From Chrysogorgia sp. JL179-B06 (lineage: Eukaryota; Cnidaria; Anthozoa; Scleralcyonacea; Chrysogorgiidae), in contig JAYKKM010000209.1 of assembly GCA_035772405.1 (NCBI GenBank), forward strand, positions 1 through 64,000: a stretch of DNA of 64,000 bases, written 5' to 3'. Each line of letters opens with the position of its first letter. Position 1 is the first letter of the stretch. Of the stretch, positions 31,004-39,872 are shown one piece after another. A model generated the notes under the pieces. The model was not told where the DNA came from. It did not search any database and worked only from the letters and a program-made list of their open reading frames with translations. The translations under genes were made by a program, and so were the position numbers.

Positions 31004-32170
31004 ATGGCCAGCCAAGATCAATGTAAGTATATATGTAGTACAAACAAAACTAAGCGAACGATGACATTTAACTTAATAGTAATTTCTGGTGTTTTTTTAC
31101 TTTTTCTAGCCCCAGTTAAAGATGCTAATGGACTTCCTTGCTATCTCCATGCCGTTTCACCAGTTAAAGTATCTGCCTCGGGTACATGCAAATATTTCAA
31201 CATGACTTTGCAAACGTCTGATGGTTCTGTGAATGCTGTGTGTTTTTCTCCTGAAAAAAAATCAGTTTTACTGAAATTCCAAACCGAAAAAAGCCCAGTT
31301 AAGATCACAAAATTCAGAATAAGTTCGAAATATGGAAAGGAAGATGTTGTAATCGATAAAGCCACAAAGGTAACACCAATTAACGAAAGCGGCATCGGAT
31401 TTAAACACATGGATCTTGCTCCTTCGTCTGTAACATCTCTGGCATCATTGAACCAAGTTTCGGCGGAACAACTCGTCACAGTGAAGGCAAAGGTCGCGAA
31501 AGTAAGCGGAAGCAAAACAATTTCAAGCCAAAGAAGCTCCAGTGGTCACCTGAAAAAAACAAGAAATTGTGATCGTTGACCCAACTGCCTCGATGAAGGT
31601 TATCTTGTGGGAGCAGTTTGTTGACTGCCTCGAAGCGAACCAAACATTACATGTTAAAGAATCTTCGATTAAAACAAGATGGTGGAACCAAATATTTGAA
31701 CACTCCCAAATCAGATATGTTTTCTTTCGAGGAGGTCGAAGAATTTACCGAACCTGTTGTCGAAGATATCCAAATATTGTCCACCCTCGACGTCTGTGTA
31801 AGCTTATTGGGAGTAGAGTCCATTTCCACCTACCGTGCTTGCCGTAAATGTGGAAAAAAGACTTCTTCAAAAAACGACAGTGTGCTCCAATGTGAAACCT
31901 GTCATATGGTTCAAAAAAAGTGGTTCTAGCAGTAAGCTATGGTTTTTACGACTTCTGTTTGAGAATGTGAAAAAACCTAGCGATACCATCAGCTTGTCAA
32001 TTTTCAACGATAACTTGACAAGAATTATCGAGGTCCTGCCAGAAGAGGTGGATTTATCTACGATTTCTCCTGAAAACTTGTCGATTGCTCTACTTTCTAT
32101 GCCGCAAGTTCAAATCACATATGATACTGTGACAAAGAAACTTATTGATGTTAACGAAATTACAGTTTAA
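31004..32170 (+). pseudogene. Helitron RPA-like single-strand DNA-binding protein, one intron
   Basis: RPA1-type protein that probably coats the single-stranded intermediate. Exon 1 is 31004-31022, the GTAAGT...TTTTTCTAG intron 31023-31109, and the frame is preserved into exon 2 (SPVKDANGLPC...). OB-fold-like segments are near 31440-31640 (LVTVKAKVAKVSG ... VIVDPTASMKVILWEQF). A zinc finger with CRKCG and CETCH pairs lies at 31840-31905, where RPA70 has its C-terminal zinc motif. It ends VNEITV at 32170. Frameshifts near 31560, 31665 and 31918 break it; two lie in runs of seven A. Confidence 0.75.
31023..31109 (+). other. Spliceosomal intron in the RPA-like gene
   Basis: The donor is GTAAGTAT after ATCAAT, and a T-rich tract ends in TTTTTCTAG before CCCCAG. 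Excision joins MASQDQ to SPVKDANG in frame (phase 1). Its 87 nt are otherwise open, so retention would add a signal-peptide-like segment. Confidence 0.7.
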
Positions 32171-32284
32171 TTAACATTTCTATTGACATTTCATGTTGCA
32201 TAAGCTTGTTTTTAACATTCATGTCATTTTTAACATTCATGTCGGCATGAAATTTTGTTCATGTTAACATTTGCTATTGACATT

Positions 32285-32407
32285 TAACTTATTGTTAGTG
32301 ACAATATAGATATTACGTTGTCAGTTGTTTTAGTTACGTCATGGAGAAACTTAGTGTTAGTGACAATATAAACTATTACGTTGTCAGTTGTTTTAGTTCG
32401 TCATGGA
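32285..32407 (+). repeat. Direct ~59-bp duplication near the Helitron 3' end
   Basis: GTTAGTGACAATATA at 32294 and 32357 starts two near-identical copies, each ending GTCATGGAGAA. It lies in the 3' non-coding part of the Helitron (32171-32605), otherwise without a recognisable gene. Confidence 0.75.
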
Positions 32408-32573
32408 GAACCACATACTGACAATTCCATAGTGTGCTGGGGGAATTCTGTTTGTATGACGTTTGATATTAATTATATGTATTTGTTTTGTTATTGATTG
32501 CATTCAATTTTATTGGTTGAGATGTGCGCGAGCAGTATTGTCATGTTGTGAAATGTGAAATGTGAAATGCAGA

Positions 32574-32605
32574 GGCAGCAGTTTCCTTGCGATAGTAACT
32601 TCTAG
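32574..32605 (+). repeat. Helitron 3' terminus (asymmetric inverted repeat and CTAG end)
   Basis: GGCAGCA at 32574-32580 is the inverse of TGCTGCC at the 5' end. It is followed by 25 nt ending CTAG at 32602-32605, then host T. A canonical strong 3' hairpin is not obvious in these 25 nt. Confidence 0.65.
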
Positions 32606-35600
32606 TTGTAGGTTTCTATAGTGAACTACGTACTTACTCTTACCATTTAGGTTAGGTACAAGTTTCGCAACCTCTCCTACAGATATCTTAAACTTGTTTT
32701 GGATTGTCTTACAATAGTTTGACAACATATCACTACTTACTTTCATCCTCTCAGGGGCTAGAGGATAGTCATTGTGAAGATCGTGCAACTCCTCTGGGTA
32801 CTCCAGATCAACCTCTAATAATAGTCCTTTGCTTGAGTCATCCTTATGTTTGTCAAGATCGAACTTCTCGACCCACTCAAATCCGCCAGTCGGTAGGTAC
32901 TGACACATAGCCCAACCATAAAGGTTATTCGCATCTAGGTATACGATGTGTTTCGATGGCTTACTACTATCATACTCCTTCATGTATTTATTATTAGCCT
33001 TACCATATCTATGCGTGATACAAGAGACACCACCTCGCATTCCTTTCTCAACAAACTGAAACATGTCAATATCAGTCATCAGCTCTAGTTTCACTCCTGT
33101 CATCTTTAGAGCAGCATCCCATGATAGTCCTGGTGATGTGAAGTAGTGACAAGGATCTAGTTGGTAGTACTGCTTGCACGTCTTTCTGAAATTCTCAAAC
33201 ACGTCAGACAATAGTAACACATCAGTCTTGAGGTACACATCGTGGTACTCACCCATATTGTTCAAATCGAACGTCTTCCACACTTCTTGTGCGTGTTCAT
33301 AATCAGCATCTGATACATGTTCGTCGTTCAGTGCACTGTAGAAGCTCTCCTTTGAAGGTAGTTTCAACTCTTCGAACTTATCGAAACTATCCATATAGTC
33401 ATATGGGTACACACCCTTTCGTGACACCAACTCTAACTCCTTACCTTGAAATACTTCAGACGTGTACTTAAGACAATCTCTTGGTAGGTTGTTTACTAGG
33501 TTGACTAGACTAGAGCTCATGAATTGGAAAACTATCTAGAAACACTAGATGTTTACCTAACATGAATGCCATATATTTCTCCATATTATTTGGTATGACG
33601 TTGATTTTCTGACCTAGATTACCTATCTCTTGCATTATGAAGTGGCTATCATACCCTCTTAGATTGTGAAATATGACAGGTATCTTATCAGTCAGTCTAT
33701 AGTTCCTATTACATAACTGATGTGCTGAACCTCTATATTTACCAGTGATATGACAATGATCTCTAACTCTCATGTCTCCACTTTTATATTTCTCGTCACA
33801 AATGTGACATTTATTCGCTTCCTTGAAGTTAACCTTATCAGCTCTGGTCAACACCATGTCCTCATTAAAAATGTTCCTTTCTAACTTTCTTGCAGTATTT
33901 AACCTCCTCTAACATCTTTTTCATGAACTTCCTAACAGAGTTCTTACCTCGAAACGTCTCTACTGGTTTACTATATTTATCGTCGTAACAGCACACCACT
34001 TTATACCCATACCCACAGTCCGTGTGTCTTTGGTACTCACTGGTGTACGATCCTGTGAGTGGTGTCACGTTGTCGACCTTCTCTGTGATAGCCTCGAAGT
34101 CTGCGTATATTACGAACGGCACTTCTAGTTGTTTGTGGTAATTTTTGTACTCAAGAGTGTTGTCTCCTTCATCTGGCATCTTGATCGCTTGCTTGCCATT
34201 TATCACCATACAAACCTCCTTGTGTTTCTCTAGAATCTCACTGGTAGTAAAACATTGAAGACAGTACCTACAGAAATTCTTCTTGTGCTCATATTTAGAT
34301 TGGTTGAACATAAACTTGTTAAAATCTTTTATATATACGTAATGTCGTTTACTACCACTCGTTATAAGTAGCAGGTCTATATGATCCTCGTACTTCTCCT
34401 CAGAAACGTAGATAGGGAATGGCTGTTTGTCCTCATACCCAAACACGTTAATACTAATGCCGTTCTGCTTCTCTATCTTGTTGTACTGTTTTGTATTCAC
34501 TGGAAATCTCACTCCGTCATAATTGACAGAACCTACGTTCTTCTTATGCTTCGACACTCTCTGCGGATTCTTTCCTACAGGACACTTGTGTAACACGTGA
34601 CACCACATAAAACACTTGTCGTCACTATTTCTTATGTTGACTAAACCTTTCGACGCGTTCCTCAACTCTTCTGGTAGCTCAATATAACTCGATCCTTTAA
34701 GAGGTTCATACACCACTACATTAATAAAATGATCGCTAACATTGTCCACAACCCACCCAGACCCTTCTGACAACCATACAGCTATACGATTCACTATCTC
34801 CTCACTAGCTTGTCTAGTAGTCCCACTAATATCAACACTACTAACCACTGTTTTGACCACACTATTGAAGAAGGCTGTCTTAAACACAGACTCTCCATCA
34901 CCAATCTCTTTCTCTAGAGTCACTTTCAATGTCTCGGAAAACTTTAAACCTTTCAGTTTCTCTAACTCTTTCTGTAAAGTCGAACCCACTACTCCTCTAG
35001 TCTTGACTAGTTGTTTTAACGGATCCTTATTGTCGATCACCTCAACACTATACGACTTGGTGTACCCTTTGAGAGCAACTCTCCTTTGCACTACAGTAGG
35101 ACGTTTCATCTTAGCAATAAGACTAGTGACTCTCTCATAATCTTTGTCTGAGGCCTCCTGACTCAATTGTGACTTCCTCACATATCGTCTAAGATCACGT
35201 CTAGCCTTTCGAATCTCTCTGACCTCCCTAACTCTGGTGACTCTACTAATAACGTTATCTCTAGATCCCCTTCTAATAAGGTCCATCCACTCATACCCCA
35301 ATTCTTTAGCATCAGTGAGATAGCCAGACATCCTCTTTAAAAAACTCATCTTAATATTCGGTATAACTAAATTACCAGAACCCATAGCAGGATCACGTGC
35401 ACCACCACTCGATAGTATACCACTACGAGCGACATTACCATCCACAACAGAGTTACGTTTACGTTCAGACCTTTTCATAAGAGTCGTTCTATTATTTAAT
35501 ATAGCCAAGTCTTTAGACCCTTTCGAATCATGAGCCCCACTCAACTCACGAGTTGAAATAAAACCCATACCAGGATCATGCACAGTATTACTTGACATAG

Positions 35601-35680
35601 TCTTGTTACGAACGACATCCTCACCCACATCAACCCCACGTCTAGACACCTCACTCTGTAGTCTACTAGCTGACACACGT
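32606..35680 (-). pseudogene. Polinton DNA polymerase B, N-terminal and palm part
   Basis: Protein-primed family-B polymerase copying the element. Exo I is IYADFEA (about 34093-34110). A zinc/HNH-like insert CHICDEKY ... RDHCHITGKYRG lies at about 33730-33815. Exo II is NLRGYDSHF (about 33640-33668), Exo III YLKTDVLLLSD (about 33205-33240) and motif A YLDANNLYGWAM (about 32910-32945). Shifts near 33865 (T5 run) and 33530 (T4 run) break the frame, and the Helitron cuts it at 32606. The N-terminal ~500 residues are basic and unassigned. The frame is open into the TIR (35814) but the true start is probably internal, for example near 35650 or 35600; no AT-rich start motif is found there. Confidence 0.92.
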
Positions 35681-35716
35681 ATCATAGGCTCTAAACCATG
35701 TGACACATCGTCTATT

Positions 35717-35932
35717 AGTAGTCTCGAAACTAGCGGTAACAGCAAACTTTTTCCATTTGAGTGTCTCAACTTCTCTGGAGAACGCAACACTTTTTCTGTT
35801 TTTAGGTTCCACATATTTGCTCGAAAAATATATGTGGAACCTAAAAACGAAAAAGTGCTGCGTTATCCAGAGAAAAAAGTTGAGACACGAAAAATGGAAA
35901 AGTGTGCTGGTACCGCTAGTTTCTATACTACT
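35717..35932. repeat. Right Polinton TIR: 216-bp fold-back terminus
   Basis: From AGTAGTCTCGAAACTAGCGG at 35717 to CTAGTTTCTATACTACT at 35932 the sequence is an imperfect palindrome with ~105-bp arms around a GCTCG loop near 35820. The outer tip is the inverse of the left TIR tip at 10098, and the inner arm matches the inner arm at 10170-10197. Confidence 0.92.
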
Positions 35933-35938
35933 CATTTG
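35933..35938. other. Right target-site duplication of the Polinton
   Basis: Second copy of CATTTG, directly after CTATACTACT, continuing into GTCATTGGACGAAGAAT of the BEL integrase. Confidence 0.95.
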
Positions 35939-36406
35939 GTCATTGGACGAAGAATTCTCAGTTCGACTGACGCAACGTCCGAAAGTCAGGAGCCAGATAC
36001 ACAAGAGTCTCTCACCCACAGATCCAGATACCTTCAGCAGAAATTGAATCATTTTTGGGATCGTTGGAGAAAGGAGTACCTGACTGAGCTTCGAGAACAT
36101 CATACCGTGAGCAACCGGAAAAATTCTACCCGGGAATTGAGGCTGGGCGATATCGTAACTGTCGAAGAAAGAAAGATGCCCCGTCAGCTTTGGCGTTTGG
36201 GAAAGATCGAAAAGATTCTACAGGGTAGGGATGGTCGAGTAAGGAGTGCAGTGGTTCGTGTAAAAAGGGGGGGAAAAGGAACAACAGAGATCAAGCGTCC
36301 TATTCAAAGATTGTTTCCTCTCGAGGTGACAGCATCGCAAGATCAAGCCTTCCCCATCCGGATGATTACTGACATTGACATTCCTACAGTCGTAGTAAAC
36401 GATTAG
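35933..36406 (+). pseudogene. BEL-1 integrase C-terminal domain (DUF5641-like)
   Basis: Continuation of integrase copy C beyond the Polinton. It reads VIGRRILSSTD, then RSRYLQQKLNHFWDRWRKEYL and LRLGDIVTVEERKMPRQLWRLGKI, the W-rich and G-D-V/I blocks typical of the C-terminal domain of BEL/Pao integrases, ending at the stop at 36404-36406. The frame is open from the target duplication to the end, supporting an intact BEL integrase before the Polinton insertion. Open-frame readings that start upstream, in the TIR, are artificial. Confidence 0.88.
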
Positions 36407-36669
36407 TGAACTTCATTTTAGAATATCTCTCGGACAGTAATTATTGATGTTTCATGTTAGCTTTTTACGGTTAAATTGACGAGGTCAATTAAGGGTGGAG
36501 TATGTATAATCTCCTATGTAATAATCACAAGGACAGCGGGCTCGGCCCCTGCGGAAGTCGCGTGCCCCCCTTTGTTGCACGTTTTATGTACGTTCGTCTT
36601 GACTTTGACTTGTTGTTATTCGAAGAATATATTAAAACCAGAAAGAATCATTAGATTATAGTCATTATT
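36407..36669. other. BEL-1 3' non-coding region / boundary with BEL-2
   Basis: No gene. A purine tract AAGGGTGGAG at 36491-36500 is followed by TATGTATAATC, which may be the start of a 3' LTR. The end of that LTR and the 5' LTR of BEL-2 could not be separated by eye. Confidence 0.35.
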
Positions 36670-37555
36670 ATTTAGATGCTTTGATGAGATTAGATGAAGT
36701 ATTGGTTAAATGTGATAATGCTCAAGAGGAGTACATTACCGTGCTAACAGGCAGTGATGTAGATCTAATAACTAGCCAAGAAAATTGGATTGTAAAAATT
36801 CTGTAAGTATACAACAAGATTCGTGATGAAGGCAGGATTTTCATCAGTCTACATGAGAAGAAAGAAGTCATGCCGGTAGCCACGACCAAGTCTGGAGAAA
36901 ACAGTGGTATCAGGTTTGAGAAATTAAAATTTGAACCTTTTCGTGGAGAATTAAGAAAATATCCAAGGTTCAAGGAAGAATTCCTAAAGCACATCAAGCA
37001 CATGTACAAGCCCCACGAGGAAGAATTTGCATTAAAGTCCTACCTTGCAGCTGATATCAAGGAAGACGTAGATAACCTGGGTGATGATGCTGTCGAGATA
37101 TGGAAGCGACTTGACAGAAAGTATAATGATAAGAGCAAGCTGGTGGACTCCATAATGGCTGAGATAAAACAACAAAGAACAAGCACTAACGAGGACGCCA
37201 TCGAAACACTGCAAATGATCAAAGTTGTCGAAAGAGCTCATCGAGATCTAAAGAGCCTGGGACTGGAAAAGGAGATTAGCAACTCAACCATAGTCAGCAT
37301 GATAGAGGAAAAGCTGCCTGAAGAGATAGAGAAAGAATGGACAAAAATTGTCACTGGTGAAATCCGAAGTGAACTCAGTAAGAACAAATTCCCCGCACTT
37401 CTGGAATTGTTGCTGCAGTTTAAAGAAAGAATAGAGTATAAATCAGCCAGTCTACGAGCGAAACCCATTGTGGAAGGAGGAGTCAATGCTGTTAATGAAA
37501 GTGTCAGGCAAGATGAAGATTCCGATCCAGGAAATCGAAAGCAAGTGTGGTGTTG
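36670..37555 (+). pseudogene. BEL-2 gag N-terminal part, copy 1
   Basis: DUF1759-type gag. It reads DALMRLDEVLVKCDNAQEEY from about 36673, with a stop/shift at 36807, then from 36870 FEKLKFEPFRGELRKYPRFKEEFLKHI, YLAADIKEDVDNL and IWKRLDRKYNDKSKLVDSIM. It closes with a helical region to 37556 (stop TGA at 37554). The next frame, from about 37560, continues to the zinc knuckle. It is capsid-forming by family. Confidence 0.85.
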
Positions 37556-38710
37556 ACTTCATCCAAACAGCACAGACCATCCCATTTGGAGATGTAAAGC
37601 GTTCGCAAGTAAATCAGCTGCAGACAAAGTGACTTTAGTTCGAAAACACAAGGCCTGTTTTTCCTGCCTTGCACAGGGTCATACCTCTAAGTTCTGCAAG
37701 AGAAACTTTAAGTGTAAGGAAGAAGGATGCGGTATGCCACACCATCAGCTCCTTCACGAGGCCCACGCTTCGGGGATTTCATTCCATGGCACCAGAAGGC
37801 GAAGTCTGAGCAGTCGAGACACCAACATCTTATTACAGCTCCAGAAAGTAAAAGCTGGAAGACGTGGAGGTAGATTTTCACAGTTAAACGTGCTTTGGGA
37901 TGGAGGCAGTACGCTCTCATTCATCACTTTTCAACAAGCGGAAAACCTAAAACTAATTGGAGACAAAATTTGTCTAGAAATCGTAAAGATCGGAGGGGTG
38001 ACTGAAGAGCTGGAATCTTTCCGTTACAAGCTCACATTGGTTGATAAAGCTGGTCTAACTGCCACCGTCACCGTACTGGGGATCAAACGTATATCTTCCG
38101 ATATCAAGGCTGTAAACGTAAGCGGGGTGATGAAGATGTTCAAGAATGCCAGTGCACAAGAACTCGACAGGCCTGACGGAGGACAGATAGACTGTTTGAT
38201 CGGCTATGAATATGCAGCATTTCATCCTGTCCAAGCAAGCTGTTGGGCACTTGCTTTTGTTGCAAAACAGATTCGGAATCCCACCCCCAGCTGGAAGAGG
38301 AAACTAGAAAGGTCGTGCAACATGTTATTGTTCACTGCGCCAATGTGTGTTTAAAGGATTTCTATTCGATGGAGCAACTAGGAGTTCAATGCTCACCACG
38401 CTGTGGATCTTGCAAATGTGGTCAATGTCATCCAGGAGGAAAAGACATGACACTTAAGGAAGAAAGAGAATACAAGCTCATTGAGGATCGCCTTATCTAC
38501 AAACCTGACCAAAAGAAGTGGGAAGCTGGCTATCCATGGATCAAAGACCCACGAACACTGCCAGACAACAGACCCTTTGTTTTAGGAACTTTGAAAGCTA
38601 CGGAGAGACGCCTCAAGAAATTTCCTGAACATGCCAGAGTTTACCAAAGGCAGATCGAAGACATGATCAAGAGGCGCGGCCCGGAAGTTGACCAAGGAGC
38701 ACATGGATGA
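37556..38710 (+). pseudogene. BEL-2 gag zinc knuckle, protease and RT N-terminus, copy 1
   Basis: A zinc knuckle begins at KHKACFSCLAQGHTSKFC and CKEEGCGMPHHQLLH (37640-37765). The protease follows, with LWDGGSTLSFI at 37893-37925; the family D-S/T-G position reads DGGS, so Gly replaces Ser/Thr. Then come IDCLIGYEYA near 38190 and a stop at 38354. The frame from 38243 overlaps and carries the start of pol (LKEEREYKLIEDRLIY, WEAGYPWIKDPRTLPDN). It ends at 38710 where the RT palm should begin. Confidence 0.8.
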
Positions 38711-38737
38711 AGTGATACGCTTGCATACGAAGTCAAG

Positions 38738-39867
38738 TTGAACTTCTCCGCGAAGCGTAGGAAGGTACATTCAGAGCCAAAACTATCTCGCGAGCAGGTT
38801 CCAGGGAACATTCCATTACCATTGACAAAGAGACAAGTATTATCACAAGTCAACGGAATTTATGACCCAATGGGTCTAATATCACCCTTCGCGGTTAGAG
38901 CCAAGATCATGCTTCGTAAACTATGGGGTCAAGAGAAGAAGTTGGAATGGGACGACCCTATCCCGGAGTGTTTCAGACAAGAGTGGATGCATTTCTTCGA
39001 AGAATTGTTTCAATTGGTGGAGATTACAATCCAAAGATGCATCCAACCAGTAACGGCCGTCGGGGATCCGGAATTAGTTCTATTCTCAGATGGGTCCACC
39101 GAAGCATATGGCGCAGCAGCTTATGCGAGATGGTCACTAACCGACGGAACCTTCGCAGCTCGATTGATTGCTAGCAAGAACAGAATCGCCCCAGTCAAAA
39201 TCGTGGACATTGTACGGCTGGAACTAGCAGGAGCCGTCCTCAGCAAAAGATTGAGAGTCTTCATCCAGAAGGAATCCAGGAACTCATTCAGCGCAGTATA
39301 CCACATTGTGGATAGCGAGATAGTGAAAGCCATGATCAGCAAGGAGAGTTACGGATTCAACACTTACGCAGCGAATCGCATTGGAGAGATCCAGCAAGAC
39401 ACTAATCCATCAGAGTGGGTTTGGACAGCTGGGATTCTGAACATCGCCGATTGGTTAACACGAGGAAAGAGCCCCAAGGAATTGGGACAAGAAAGCCCAT
39501 GGCAGAAAGGTACGGAATTTCATACGCTTCCCGTGAAAGACTGGCCCGTATCCTGTAAAACAGATGTCGAGGAACTCCCTGAACGCCACAAGAAAGTCAT
39601 CCTAGCCGTAGACGCCAAAGAGATCGATGCTCTAGCTAACAGGATCGACATTTCAAGATTCAGTAAGATCGAGTTGCTGCTACGTACAACAGCAAGAGTA
39701 CTGAACCTGTATAAGCGGTACAAGAAGCGAGATGATTCATCAAAAGATGATTCCAAGAAGACGGAATCGGATAGAGGAGCTGCAGAGAAGTTTTGGATCT
39801 CAGACGCTCAGAGTTTAATCCAAAAATACGTCAAAGATGGGAAATTCGTCAAACTATGCCAGAATAA
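38738..39867 (+). pseudogene. BEL-2 RT thumb and RNase H, copy 1 (RT core deleted)
   Basis: Starts within the thumb/connection (NFSAKRRKVHSEP, then RQVLSQVNGIYDPMGLISPF). RNase H follows with LVLFSDGSTEAYGAAAYARW (Asp near 39085), VRLELAGAVLSKRL (Glu near 39225), HIVDSEIVKAMI (Asp near 39310) and NIADWLTRG (Asp near 39450). The frame runs to the duplication junction at 39868. The palm domain and the YxDD box are missing between 38710 and 38738, an internal deletion shared by both copies and therefore older than the tandem duplication. Confidence 0.85.
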
Positions 39868-39872
39868 TATGC

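Larger units (their letters stand above)
23240..32605 (+). mobile_element. Helitron2-like element inserted in polB, 9.37 kb
   Basis: Comparison of the two halves of polB puts the ends at 23240 and 32605, with a TTG shared by both flanks leaving up to 3 nt of ambiguity. The 3' end is CTAG followed by host T, and the left flank ends in A, matching the Helitron A/T target. TGCTGCC near the 5' end (23241-23247) has its inverse GGCAGCA at 32574-32580, 25 nt before the 3' end, the asymmetric terminal inverted repeat pattern of Helitron2/Helentron. It encodes Rep-helicase and RPA-like proteins on the plus strand, opposite to polB. Confidence 0.85.
10098..35932. mobile_element. Polinton/Maverick, 25.8 kb, with nested Helitron
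   Basis: Self-synthesising, virus-like DNA transposon. Evidence: a 6-bp target duplication, TIRs starting AGTAGTATAG and ending CTATACTACT, protein-primed polB, chromodomain DDE integrase, A32-like packaging ATPase and a capsid-protein candidate. Without the 9,366-bp Helitron it would be about 16.5 kb, within the 15-20 kb norm. Genes from 10216 to 16139 are read leftward, those from 16157 to about 22320 rightward, and polB leftward from the right end. No adenain-type cysteine protease was recognised. Integrase, polB, minor capsid candidate, fibre and others carry frameshifts, so as written the element is not autonomous. Confidence 0.93.
3298..36500 (+). mobile_element. BEL/Pao LTR retrotransposon 1, split by a Polinton
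   Basis: Gag, aspartic protease, reverse transcriptase, RNase H and integrase follow one another in BEL/Pao order from 3298 to 10097. The integrase C-terminus resumes at 35933 after the 25.8-kb Polinton. Coding ends at 36406. An AAGGGTGGAG purine tract at 36491-36500 could be the polypurine tract before a 3' LTR. No 5' LTR or primer-binding site was found before 3298, where tandem repeats and a polB remnant begin, so the element is truncated or rearranged on the left. Multiple indels break all domains. Confidence 0.85.

Noticed and set aside
35666..35814. Start of polB at the first ATG (35814)
   Set aside because: That ATG lies inside the fold-back TIR, so the frame there is fortuitous; an internal start is more likely.
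35603..36406. 267-codon plus-strand frame spanning the right TIR and BEL integrase end
   Set aside because: Its first 110 codons are TIR/hairpin sequence; only the part after 35933 is integrase.
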